Below, piece by piece: positions 25,723-34,354 of a stretch of 64,000 nt of DNA. The DNA lies in NCBI RefSeq assembly GCF_009363095.1, contig NZ_CP045295.1, forward strand, positions 5,175,001 to 5,239,000, written 5' to 3'. The stretch comes from Paenibacillus cellulositrophicus (GTDB lineage Bacteria > Bacillota > Bacilli > Paenibacillales > Paenibacillaceae). The notes beneath the pieces were generated by a model. The model was given only the letters and a program-made list of their open reading frames with translations, had not been told where the DNA came from and searched no databases. Position 1 is the first letter of the stretch. Each line of letters begins with the position of its first letter. The position numbers were made by a program, and so were the translations under genes.

Positions 25723-27528
25723 ATGAAACCTTTTCGGATCAGATTGACGCTGATTCTTATGGTGATGATCGGCGTATCCATGCTCGGGGCAGGCATCACG
25801 ATGGCCCAGGTGTTCAAGAAATCGCATATTACAGGACTTGAAGAGAATATGGTCCGCGAAATAAAGCTGCTCAGCACCACGTTTGACTTCATACCGATGC
25901 AGGAGGCGGATGCGGTCAGCTATTATACCGGCGAAGCCGGGAAGCTCGGCAAGCTGACGGAAGCGCGGGTGACCTTTATTAAAAGGGATGGCACCGTGGT
26001 CGGTGATTCGGAGAGCAATCCGCTGGAAATGGACAACCACAGCAGGCGGGAGGAGGTTGTAACGGCTTCGAAAGAAGGCGTGGGGCACGCCATCCGTTAC
26101 AGTGATACGCTCCGTCAGAATATGCTGTATGTGGCGGTGCCGGTGACTTCCGGCGCGAATTTCGACGGCTTCATCCGGCTGTCGGTCAGCCTGAAATCCG
26201 TCGATGAGGGTGTCCGGAACGGCTGGATGGTCATGGCCGTCGGCCTAGTGATCCTGTTTGCCGCGGCTGCCTTGATCAGCTACCGCATCGCATCCGGGAT
26301 GACGTCGCCGCTGGAGAAGATCACCCGGGTGGCCAGACGCATTTCGCAGCAGGATTACGACGCCCGCGTGGATCTGCGCAGAAAGGACGAAATCGGCCTT
26401 CTGGGCAACGCGATCAACGGGATGGCCGACAGCCTGCAGACACAGCTGAAAACGATCCAGGACAATGAGGATCTGCTGCAGAGCGTGCTCGACAATATGA
26501 CCGGAGGCATTCTGCTTGTGGATGCCGAAGGGAAGATCGCGCTGGTGAATCCGGCTGCCGAGAATATGCTGAGCGTGAATGCCCAACACATTACCGGCCG
26601 CTCTTATGATGAGCTGAAGCAGTACTACGAACTGACGAAGCTGATCAAGGAAGGGATCTCCGAGCGCATCGAAATCCACGAAGAGCGGAAGGTCTACATT
26701 CCGCAGGAAACGATCCTCCGCATGGACGGGGTCCCGATGTTCCGGGAGCAGAGCGGCAAAGAGTTCAGCGGCATGCTATTTCTGCTGCAGGACGTTACGG
26801 CGATCCGCAGGCTGGAGAATATGCGCAGCGAATTTGTGGCCAATGTGTCCCATGAGCTCAAGACGCCGGTGGCAGCGGTCAAGGGCTTTGCCGAAACCCT
26901 GCTGAATGGCGGCGTCCATGACGAGAAAACGGCCAAGTCGTTTTTACAGATCATTTTCGATGAAAGCGAGCGGCTGAACCGTCTGATCAGCGATATTTTG
27001 GATTTGTCCAAAATCGAATCCAAGCAGTCGCCGATGGATTACGCTCCCGTCGACGTGTCCACGTTTTTTGGGACGATGATGGAGACGCTCGGCACGGTCG
27101 CCAGGAAAAAACGGATCACGCTGCAGACGGACATTCCGGATGAATTGTTTATCGAAGCGGATGAGGACAAGCTGCGGCAGATTTTTATCAATCTGCTCTC
27201 GAACGCGATCAGCTATACCCAGGATGGCGGCAGAGTCGAGCTGTCCGTACGCGATCAGCAGGACGCCGACGGGAACGAACAAGTCGTATTCGCCGTTTCC
27301 GATACCGGCATCGGCATTCCGAAGAAGGACCTGCCGCGGATCTTCGAACGCTTTTACCGGGTGGATAAGGCAAGATCGAGAAGCTCGGGAGGAACCGGGC
27401 TGGGGCTTTCGATCGTGAAGCATCTGGTTGAACTCCATCACGGAGCGATTTCCGTGGAAAGCGAGCTCGGCATTGGCACCACGTTTACCGTTAAGCTTCC
27501 GATGCTTCAGGAGCAGGACGGTGTGTAA
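25723..27528 (+). CDS. phoR: Phosphate-regulon sensor histidine kinase PhoR
   Basis: A 601-residue sensor kinase. Order: transmembrane helix (about residues 8-28), extracytoplasmic sensor (30-165), second transmembrane helix (about 167-187, VMAVGLVILFAAAALISY), HAMP (190-240), PAS (about 250-350), HisKA with the phospho-acceptor His at residue 377 (VSHELKTPVAAVKG), and HATPase (NLLSNAISYT, DTGIGIP, GGTGLGLSIV). It fits PhoR, which controls PhoP in phosphate starvation. The start ATG has GAAGGGAC upstream. Order phoR then phoP is reversed from B. subtilis, and the two are separated by 165 bp that contain a PhoP-type promoter. Confidence 0.88.
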   Translation: MKPFRIRLTLILMVMIGVSMLGAGITMAQVFKKSHITGLEENMVREIKLLSTTFDFIPMQEADAVSYYTGEAGKLGKLTEARVTFIKRDGTVVGDSESNPLEMDNHSRREEVVTASKEGVGHAIRYSDTLRQNMLYVAVPVTSGANFDGFIRLSVSLKSVDEGVRNGWMVMAVGLVILFAAAALISYRIASGMTSPLEKITRVARRISQQDYDARVDLRRKDEIGLLGNAINGMADSLQTQLKTIQDNEDLLQSVLDNMTGGILLVDAEGKIALVNPAAENMLSVNAQHITGRSYDELKQYYELTKLIKEGISERIEIHEERKVYIPQETILRMDGVPMFREQSGKEFSGMLFLLQDVTAIRRLENMRSEFVANVSHELKTPVAAVKGFAETLLNGGVHDEKTAKSFLQIIFDESERLNRLISDILDLSKIESKQSPMDYAPVDVSTFFGTMMETLGTVARKKRITLQTDIPDELFIEADEDKLRQIFINLLSNAISYTQDGGRVELSVRDQQDADGNEQVVFAVSDTGIGIPKKDLPRIFERFYRVDKARSRSSGGTGLGLSIVKHLVELHHGAISVESELGIGTTFTVKLPMLQEQDGV

Positions 27529-27608
27529 ACGGGGGAAATGGAATATCCCCCCTTTTCGTTAGAGACAATAGGCTTATCTTTTCGAAAAAGGTAAACATCA
27601 TGTATTCT

Positions 27609-27640
27609 TTTACACAGCGTTAACAATCAGGTGATAAGAT
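27609..27640 (+). promoter_or_regulatory. PhoP-type box and promoter for phoP
   Basis: TTTACA (27609-27614) and TTAACA (27620-27625) are 11 bp apart, the phasing of PhoP half-sites. Nine bases later comes a -10-like TAAGAT (27635-27640). The same 9-nt gap occurs in two other promoters in this window. Suggests autoregulation of phoP. Confidence 0.65.
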
Positions 27641-27693
27641 GTTGCTTGTCAGCATTCATTCATTTGATACAAGAAACAGGGGGACCGGTGAAT

Positions 27694-28428
27694 ATGACTC
27701 AACGATTGTTGGTAATCGAGGATGAGCCCACGCTCGCCAGATTGCTTTCGTACAACTTGACGCAGGAAGGCTACGATGTCACGATTGAAGACCACGGCAC
27801 GTCCGGGTACGAGCGGGCCGCCCATGAGCCTTACGACCTCATTATTTTGGATTTGATGCTGCCGGGAATGAATGGATTTGACATTTTGAGCAAACTCCGC
27901 AGCAAGGGAATGGAGACGCCGGTGATTATTTTGACGGCCAAAAACGCGGAGGAAGAGGTCGTGCAAGGCCTTAAGCTGGGTGCCGACGACTACATTACAA
28001 AACCGTTCGGGGTTTCGGAGCTGCTGGCGCGCGTAAGCACCGTGCTTCGCAGAGTGTCCGGTCCCGGAGAGGAAGCGGCGGCCGTTCCGGAATCGCCTAC
28101 CTCGGCCATCACGCTCGGACAGCTGGAGATTTATCCGGAGAAATACGAGGTGATGCTGGGCAGTACCAGCATTAATCTGCGGCCGAAGGAATTTGAAGTG
28201 CTGCTGTACCTCGCCCGCAAACCCGGCGTTGTCCTGACCCGGGATGATTTGATGAACGCGGTGTGGGGCTTTGATTACATCGGGGGTCAGCGGACGGTGG
28301 ATGTGCATGTCAGCTCCCTGCGCAAGAAGCTGGAACTCGACCCCGAATCCGTTCATATCGATTCCATCCGCGGCGTTGGCTATAAGCTGGTCGTCAATAA
28401 AAAAAGAAGCTCTCATCCTGTGGAATAA
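27694..28428 (+). CDS. phoP: Phosphate-regulon response regulator PhoP
   Basis: A 244-residue OmpR-type regulator. The receiver domain has the phosphorylated Asp53 (IILDLMLPGMNG) and conserved Lys (ADDYITKPF); the winged-helix domain holds LRPKEFEVLLYLARKPG and GQRTVDVHVSSLRKKLE. It binds TTAACA-like repeats to control phosphate uptake genes. The ATG at 27694 is used; a GTG two codons upstream (27688) is closer to AGGGGG and is a possible alternative. The terminator that ends the transcript overlaps the stop codon, so the next gene needs its own promoter. Confidence 0.9.
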   Translation: MTQRLLVIEDEPTLARLLSYNLTQEGYDVTIEDHGTSGYERAAHEPYDLIILDLMLPGMNGFDILSKLRSKGMETPVIILTAKNAEEEVVQGLKLGADDYITKPFGVSELLARVSTVLRRVSGPGEEAAAVPESPTSAITLGQLEIYPEKYEVMLGSTSINLRPKEFEVLLYLARKPGVVLTRDDLMNAVWGFDYIGGQRTVDVHVSSLRKKLELDPESVHIDSIRGVGYKLVVNKKRSSHPVE

Positions 28429-28447
28429 GGAGAGAGCTTCTTTTTTT
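28400..28447 (+). terminator. Terminator overlapping the phoP stop codon
   Basis: AAAAAAGAAGCTCTC (about 28401-28414) pairs with GAGAGAGCTTCTTTT, followed by a T-run. The 5' arm lies in the last codons of phoP. Confidence 0.85.
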
Positions 28448-28487
28448 GCATGCATTAGACCTAAGGAACTAGTTCTTTGATCATAGG

Positions 28488-28541
28488 TTTACATACAATT
28501 TACATTGTCCGCATATTCTCTTAACGCTCGGGAGGTATGAT
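28488..28541 (+). promoter_or_regulatory. PhoP-type box and promoter for the CBS/methyl-accepting gene
   Basis: TTTACA at 28488 and 28499 and TTAACG at 28521 fall on an 11-bp grid (the 28510 position, CGCATA, is poor). Nine bases after the last repeat lies the -10-like TATGAT (28536-28541). The box would cover about -60 to -22, as in PhoP-activated promoters. Confidence 0.7.
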
Positions 28542-28581
28542 GCGGCTAAAGACTAGAGAGCCGAAGAGGGGGAGGGCCATA

Positions 28582-29772
28582 TTGTCCACACTGTACGCCG
28601 ATCTGGAACAAAGCATTCGTGCAAATGGAAACCCAGCTCAAGAAGGTAACGCTTCCGCGCAAGGCCATACTGAAGCCAGCACGCTAGAGGTAGGGGATTC
28701 CGGGGATCGCCCCACGCCGGCGGAATACTGCCGGATGGTTCCGCTGCTGGACGCTCAGACGAGCTGCCGTGAAGTTCTGGAGCTGATCAAGGAGCAGCCG
28801 GATCTTCCCTGCGTGGTCATCGGAGGGAAAGAGGGCGAGCCGTTTGGGCTGGTCATGCGGGACACCTTTTACCGGAAGCTGACCGGCCGGTTCGGCGCCG
28901 ATTTGTACTTTGGCCGTCCTGTAGAGAAATTTGCGGATATGCAGCCCCTGATCGCCGACATTGGAGCCGATCCCGGACTGCTGATCCAGCAGGCGCTGGA
29001 CCGCCCCGAATCCCAATTTTATGACTGCGTCATTTTGACGGATCACGGGCAACTGGCAGGCGTATTGACGGTCCTGGATTTGATGATCATGTCGGGCCTG
29101 CTTCAGACGGGGGCTGAGCAGCGGCGCAAGCAGACGGTAGCGGAGAGCTTCAGGCATGTCACCGGGATGGAGGAATCGCTGCAGCAGGTAGCGGAGGCGG
29201 CGAACGCCACGCTGATAGAATGCCGCCAGATGAAAGAATGGTCGCTGAACGGACGCAGCAAACTGGATGAGGTCAGTCAGTCCTATTCTAATGTGGTGGA
29301 ACGGATGAACGAGAATCAGCAGCAGGTGGCCCGGCTTATCCAGGATGTCGACACGATCTCGGCATTAACCCGGACCATTTCGGAGCTGGCGGATAAAAGC
29401 AATCTGCTGGCCATGAACGCATCGATCGAGGCGGCGCATGCCGGTGAGCACGGACGCGGCTTTCAGGTCGTCGCTGCTGAAGTCAGATCGCTCGCAGGAC
29501 AGACCCGGCAGCTGGCGGCGGATATTTCCGGACTGCTCGGAAGCATCAGCCGGCTGGCGAAGGAAACGGGGGCTTTAACTACGGCCGGAGTGGGCGAGAT
29601 CACGGCCAGCGCGGAGCTGCTAGGTGAAGGAAGCCGGATGTTCGGTGAGCTGGAAAAGGCGGTCGAGCACGTGGCGGGGACCGGTGAAACCGTGAACCGG
29701 TTGGCGGGAGATACGGCCATACGGGCCGCCGTCATCAGACAGGAACTGGAAAAGGGAAGTTCTTTTGCTTAA
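28582..29772 (+). CDS. Soluble CBS-domain plus methyl-accepting signalling protein, likely Pho regulon
   Basis: About 396 residues without membrane helices. A CBS-pair-like region (about residues 50-170) precedes a methyl-accepting signalling coiled coil, whose conserved hairpin tip is visible (NLLAMNASIEAAHAGEHGRG and GFQVVAAEVRSLAGQ). This would be a cytoplasmic chemoreceptor-like protein that senses a ligand through CBS domains. The TTG at 28582 is preferred: GGAGG lies six bases upstream (28571-28575), and the -10 box at 28536-28541 would sit on top of the alternative start ATG at 28537/28540. The PhoP-type box upstream suggests phosphate control. Confidence 0.75.
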   Translation: MSTLYADLEQSIRANGNPAQEGNASAQGHTEASTLEVGDSGDRPTPAEYCRMVPLLDAQTSCREVLELIKEQPDLPCVVIGGKEGEPFGLVMRDTFYRKLTGRFGADLYFGRPVEKFADMQPLIADIGADPGLLIQQALDRPESQFYDCVILTDHGQLAGVLTVLDLMIMSGLLQTGAEQRRKQTVAESFRHVTGMEESLQQVAEAANATLIECRQMKEWSLNGRSKLDEVSQSYSNVVERMNENQQQVARLIQDVDTISALTRTISELADKSNLLAMNASIEAAHAGEHGRGFQVVAAEVRSLAGQTRQLAADISGLLGSISRLAKETGALTTAGVGEITASAELLGEGSRMFGELEKAVEHVAGTGETVNRLAGDTAIRAAVIRQELEKGSSFA

Positions 29773-29787
29773 TATTGGATCTGCTAG

Positions 29788-29850
29788 TTTACACATTTTA
29801 CACTGCGTTTACAATTGTGGGACACAGCATTTACATAACGGCATTACTAT
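29788..29850 (+). promoter_or_regulatory. PhoP-type box and promoter for pstB-phoU
   Basis: TTTACA at 29797, 29808 and 29830 plus GGGACA at 29819 form a four-repeat array on an exact 11-bp grid; an extra TTTACA lies at 29788. Nine bases after the last repeat is TACTAT (29845-29850), a -10-like hexamer. Confidence 0.8.
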
Positions 29851-29917
29851 AGATAGGTGCCATATAGATGAATTGAACTTCATAGACCCTTTTTGAAAAA
29901 AGGAGAAGCGATTGTAA

Positions 29918-30673
29918 ATGGAAGATATTATCGATATTGAGCAGTTGAATTTGTACTACGAGCAGTTTCATGCGCTTAAAAATATAGACCTGGACATTCC
30001 CGAGAAAACGATCACTGCCTTTATCGGCCCTTCCGGATGCGGCAAGTCGACCCTGCTGCGGACGCTGAACCGGATGAATGACATGATCACAGGCACGCAT
30101 ATCGAAGGCTCCGTCAAGATCGGCGGCAAAGATATTTACGGCAATGACGTGCACGTGGAAGCTCTTCGCAAGCAGGTGGGCATGGTGTTCCAGCAGCCGA
30201 ATCCGTTCCCCAAATCGATTTACGACAATATTGCCTACGGCCCTCGTCTGCACGGCACACGCGATAAGAAGGTCCTCGACGAAATTGTGGAGCAGAGCCT
30301 GCGCCAGGCCGCGCTGTGGGAAGAGGTTAAGGATTACTTGAAGCGTTCGGCTCTCAGCCTCTCGGGCGGACAGCAGCAGCGTTTGTGCATTGCCAGAGCA
30401 TTGGCGGTTCAGCCGGACATTCTTCTGATGGATGAGGCGACCTCTGCGCTCGATCCGATTTCGACGCTAAAGATTGAGGAATTGGTGCAGGAGCTCAAGG
30501 AGACCTATACCATCGTTATGGTGACTCACAATATGCATCAAGCTGCCCGGATTTCCGGCCGCACGGTATTTTTCCTGAACGGGGAAGTCGTCGAAGCCGA
30601 CGATACCAAGGAGTTGTTTACCAACCCGAGGGACTCCCGTACCGAAGATTATATTTCCGGGCGTTTCGGGTAA
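29918..30673 (+). CDS. pstB: Phosphate ABC transporter ATP-binding protein PstB
   Basis: A 251-residue ABC ATPase. Walker A is GPSGCGKST (about residues 37-45), the family signature FQQPNPFPKSIYDNIAYGPR is characteristic of PstB, the C-loop is LSGGQQQRLCIARAL and Walker B is ILLMDEATSALDP. It powers high-affinity phosphate import with membrane proteins PstA and PstC, which are not in this window. AAGGAG precedes the ATG. It is followed by phoU after 49 bp, and the upstream PhoP box indicates phosphate-starvation induction. Confidence 0.95.
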   Translation: MEDIIDIEQLNLYYEQFHALKNIDLDIPEKTITAFIGPSGCGKSTLLRTLNRMNDMITGTHIEGSVKIGGKDIYGNDVHVEALRKQVGMVFQQPNPFPKSIYDNIAYGPRLHGTRDKKVLDEIVEQSLRQAALWEEVKDYLKRSALSLSGGQQQRLCIARALAVQPDILLMDEATSALDPISTLKIEELVQELKETYTIVMVTHNMHQAARISGRTVFFLNGEVVEADDTKELFTNPRDSRTEDYISGRFG

Positions 30674-30722
30674 CCGGCAGCAAGATGAGCATTAAATATA
30701 TCCTAGGGGGAACAGGGCAGCG

Positions 30723-31382
30723 ATGATTCGGAGAAAAGAGTTGGATCAGGATTTAGAGGTACTGCGCACATTGCTTCGCCAGATGGGCGCGCATGTGGTT
30801 CATGCTTTGGAAGAGGCGGTTGTCAGCCTGAAAACGCTCGATGCGGTGAAGGCACAGCAAATCGTCAAGGATGACGCCAAGCTGAACGCGATGGAAGAGG
30901 AGATCATGGACATCGGCTCTCGCCTGATCGTCACCCAGCAGCCGGTAGCCAAGGATTTGCGGAGAATTCTTGTAGCCTTTAAAATTTCGAGCGATCTGGA
31001 GCGCATGGGAGACCTTGCCCTTGATGTTGCCAAGGTGACGCTGCGGCTGCAGGGGCAGGAGCTGATCAAGCCGCTGATCGACATTCCGCAAATGGCTGAG
31101 CTGGTGCAAGTGATGATCGAGGAGTCCATTACGTCTTATTTGGACGAAAATACCGACCTTGCTTATAAAATGGCCAAGGACGACGATCAGGTGGACCAAT
31201 TCTACAGCCGGATCATCACGGAATTGTACGGCTATATCGCCTCGAATCCCGAAACGCTGTCGCAAGCGATGCTGCTCACACTGGTTGCCCGGTACATCGA
31301 GCGGATCGCCGATCACGCCACGAATATCGGGGAGAGCACGGTGTATCTCGTCACCGGCCGGCGTCCTGATTTGAATCAATAA
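30723..31382 (+). CDS. phoU: Phosphate uptake regulator PhoU
   Basis: A 219-residue all-helical protein with the two PhoU repeats; metal-binding-type motifs are visible as KISSDLERMGDLALDVAK (about residues 89-106) and ARYIERIADHATNIGE (about 189-204). PhoU damps phosphate transport and signalling through the Pst-PhoR complex. The ATG at 30723 has GGGGGAA upstream. It is in the pstB operon and ends at a strong terminator. Confidence 0.93.
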   Translation: MIRRKELDQDLEVLRTLLRQMGAHVVHALEEAVVSLKTLDAVKAQQIVKDDAKLNAMEEEIMDIGSRLIVTQQPVAKDLRRILVAFKISSDLERMGDLALDVAKVTLRLQGQELIKPLIDIPQMAELVQVMIEESITSYLDENTDLAYKMAKDDDQVDQFYSRIITELYGYIASNPETLSQAMLLTLVARYIERIADHATNIGESTVYLVTGRRPDLNQ

Positions 31383-31401
31383 CATCATCATACATGAGAT
31401 C

Positions 31402-31438
31402 AAGGAGCTGACCCGCACAGGCGGGAAGCTCCTTTTTT
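31402..31438 (+). terminator. Rho-independent terminator after phoU
   Basis: AAGGAGCT pairs with AGCTCCTT, with an inner CCCGC/GCGGG stem, followed by a T-run. Confidence 0.87.
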
Positions 31439-31561
31439 GCCGTGAAGGAATTGACAGAAATTACGCTTAGGAGATTTGCGGTAAAACGGCCTAATTTTTT
31501 CTCGAAAAGGGGCGTGTATGGTATCATAAATGAAGGACGTTTGATAAAGGGAAGGTGCCCA

Positions 31562-34228
31562 ATGAACAAGCTGATTTTGATAGATGGAAACAGTATTATT
31601 TACCGCGCATTTTTCGCAATGCCCCCGCTGACGAACACCAAGGGTCTGCATACGAATGCTGTGTACGGATTTACGAATATGCTTCTGCGTTTAATCGAAG
31701 ACCATAAGCCGACGCACATGATGGTTGCGTTTGACGCCGGAAAAATGACGTTCCGCCACGAAGGCTACCAGGAATACAAGGGCGGAAGGGAAAAGACGCC
31801 GCCGGAGCTGTCGGAACAGTTCCCGCTGCTCAAAGAGCTGCTGCAGAGCTTTGGCATCGCTCAATATGAGCTGAGCGGTTACGAGGCGGATGATATCATC
31901 GGGACCGTTTCCCGCATCGCCGAGGAGGAGGGGCAGCAAATTCTCGTCGTGACCGGGGACAAGGATATGCTGCAGCTGGCTTCGGACCATGTTCAGGTGG
32001 GCCTGACACGCAAAGGGGTAACGGAAATCGAAACCTACGCACCTGAGCAAATCAAGGAGCGGTACGGACTGACCCCGCTTCAAATCATTGACCTGAAGGG
32101 TCTCATGGGGGACCCGTCGGATAACATTCCGGGAATTCCGGGCGTCGGCGAGAAGACGGCGCTCAAGCTGCTGCACCAATTTGGATCGGTCGAGGAAGTG
32201 CTGGCCAATACGGCCGAGCTGAAGGGGAAGATGAAGGAAAAGATCGAAACCCATTCCGATGACGCGGTTCTCAGCAAGAAGCTGGCGACCATTTACCGCG
32301 AGGTGCCGCTGGACAAGTCGTTTAACGAGATGGTATTCCCGGGCTTGAAGGAAGAAACGGCAGGCCCTGCCCTCGCCAAGCTGGAATTCAAATCGCTGCT
32401 GGAGCGGTTGTCCTTCCATGCGGACGGTAACACGCACTCGGATGAGGAGCAGGCCAAGGCTGCCGAACGGGAGATCGAGGTCACCGTCGTTGACGGCGAA
32501 AATGCGGACGAGCTGATCGCTGCATTGGACGCCGTGCAGCTTATTCATGTCGAGACCAGCGGGGAGAACCCGCATCACGCCGACGTGATCGGGGTCATGT
32601 TCTCCACCGAGCCGAAGCATTACTACGTTCCGTTCGAGCGAATGAACGAGTCTTGGGCGGAGCCGCTGCGGACGTGGCTGGGGAACCCGGATGTTCCGAA
32701 ACGGGGATATGACCTGCACCGCACGGATCTGGCGCTTCACTGGAAGGGCATCGCGTTTGCCGGGGCGTCGTTTGACGTGCAGCTGGCCGCGTATTTGCTC
32801 GATCCGACGGAAGCCAACCAGAATGTCAACGCGCTTGCTTCCAAATACGGGCTGCCGGTGCTGGCGGCGGATGAGGACGTATTCGGCAAGGGCGCCAAAT
32901 ACAAGGTGCCGGAGCAGGACGTGCTGAGCGGGCATCTGGCCCGGAAGAGCGCCGCGCTGCTGGAGATCATTCCGCTTCAGGAGAAGGAGCTTGCGGACAA
33001 TGAGATGAGCTCTCTGTTCCATGACCTGGAGATGCCGCTGTCGCGGATTCTGGCGGACATGGAGAAGCAGGGCATCGCAGTCAACAAGGACGATTTGAAG
33101 GCGCTCGGAACGGAATTCGAGTCCCAGATCAAGTCGCTGGTCGAGCAGATATATGAAATTGCAGGCACCGAGTTCAACCTCAACTCGCCGAAGCAGCTGG
33201 GAGAGATTCTGTTCGTCAAGCTGGGCCTGCCTGTTGTGAAAAAGACCAAGACCGGCTATTCTACTGACGCCGAAGTGCTGGAGAAACTGGCACCGTATCA
33301 CGATGTCGTACGCCTGATTTTGCAGTACCGGACCATCGCCAAGCTTCAGTCGACGTATGTGGAAGGCCTGCTGAAGGAAATTTCGGAGGAAACGGGCAAA
33401 GTGCACACGTATTACCGCCAGACGATTGCGGCTACAGGACGTCTCAGCAGCCAGTTCCCGAACCTGCAGAACATTCCGATCCGTCTGGAAGAAGGACGGA
33501 AAATCCGCAAGGTGTTCGTGCCATCCGAACCGGGCTGGTACATTCTGGCCGCCGACTACTCTCAGATCGAGCTGCGGGTGCTGGCCCATATCTCGGGGGA
33601 TGAAGGCCTGAAGGAAGCCTTCCTGCACGATATGGACATCCATACGAAGACGGCCATGGACGTGTTTGGTGTCAAAGCCGAAGACGTTGACGCCAATATG
33701 CGCCGGTCCGCCAAAGCGGTTAACTTCGGTATCGTGTACGGCATCAGCGACTATGGTTTGTCCCAGAACCTGAACATTACCCGGAAGGAAGCAGCCCAAT
33801 TTATCGATCAATACTTCGACGCCTTCCAGGGTGTTCGCAAATATATGGACGATATCGTCAGAGACGCCAAGCGCGACGGTTATGTCACCACGCTGCTGGA
33901 GCGCAGACGGTATCTGCCGGAAATCAATGCGAGCAACTTCAATCTGCGTTCCTTCGCCGAGCGGACGGCGATGAATACGCCGATCCAAGGCACCGCCGCC
34001 GACATCATCAAGCTGGCTATGGTTCAGATGGATGCGGCGCTGGCCAAAGAGAAGCTGAAGAGCCGTATGCTGCTTCAGGTGCATGACGAATTGGTATTCG
34101 AAGTCCCTGAGGACGAGCTGGAGCTTATGAAAAAACTGGTGCCGGAGACGATGGAGCATGCGCTGGCCCTGTCCGTACCGCTCAAAGCCGAAGTGAGCTA
34201 CGGAGTCAATTGGTACGAGGCGAAATAA
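31562..34228 (+). CDS. polA: DNA polymerase I
   Basis: An 888-residue Pol I that fills gaps and removes RNA primers. The N-terminal 5' nuclease (LILIDGNSIIYRAFFAMPPL; DPSDNIPGIPGVGEKTA) is followed by a 3'-5' exonuclease-like domain that lacks the usual DTE motif (LIHVETSG), as in other bacilli where proofreading is lost, and the polymerase domain (AADYSQIELRVLAHIS, KAVNFGIVYGISDYGLSQ, LQVHDELVFEVP). The ATG at 31562 with AAGGTG upstream is used; 40 further open codons upstream lack a good start. Confidence 0.96.
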   Translation: MNKLILIDGNSIIYRAFFAMPPLTNTKGLHTNAVYGFTNMLLRLIEDHKPTHMMVAFDAGKMTFRHEGYQEYKGGREKTPPELSEQFPLLKELLQSFGIAQYELSGYEADDIIGTVSRIAEEEGQQILVVTGDKDMLQLASDHVQVGLTRKGVTEIETYAPEQIKERYGLTPLQIIDLKGLMGDPSDNIPGIPGVGEKTALKLLHQFGSVEEVLANTAELKGKMKEKIETHSDDAVLSKKLATIYREVPLDKSFNEMVFPGLKEETAGPALAKLEFKSLLERLSFHADGNTHSDEEQAKAAEREIEVTVVDGENADELIAALDAVQLIHVETSGENPHHADVIGVMFSTEPKHYYVPFERMNESWAEPLRTWLGNPDVPKRGYDLHRTDLALHWKGIAFAGASFDVQLAAYLLDPTEANQNVNALASKYGLPVLAADEDVFGKGAKYKVPEQDVLSGHLARKSAALLEIIPLQEKELADNEMSSLFHDLEMPLSRILADMEKQGIAVNKDDLKALGTEFESQIKSLVEQIYEIAGTEFNLNSPKQLGEILFVKLGLPVVKKTKTGYSTDAEVLEKLAPYHDVVRLILQYRTIAKLQSTYVEGLLKEISEETGKVHTYYRQTIAATGRLSSQFPNLQNIPIRLEEGRKIRKVFVPSEPGWYILAADYSQIELRVLAHISGDEGLKEAFLHDMDIHTKTAMDVFGVKAEDVDANMRRSAKAVNFGIVYGISDYGLSQNLNITRKEAAQFIDQYFDAFQGVRKYMDDIVRDAKRDGYVTTLLERRRYLPEINASNFNLRSFAERTAMNTPIQGTAADIIKLAMVQMDAALAKEKLKSRMLLQVHDELVFEVPEDELELMKKLVPETMEHALALSVPLKAEVSYGVNWYEAK

Positions 34229-34354
34229 AGGGCTCCGTAAGCGCCCGTATTCAGATTTACGGGATCCCCGCGAGGTACTTGAGCAGGCTTCGAAGAAAAA
34301 GCGCCGCTTTGTGGGGTTGTCTTACGCTATAATAGAGGTTGAGGTGAAGTCATC

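Noticed and set aside
31691..34159. 822-codon open frame opposite polA
   Set aside because: A shadow of a GC-rich coding strand; Arg/His/Leu/Gln-rich product with no domain, while the opposite strand has all Pol I motifs.
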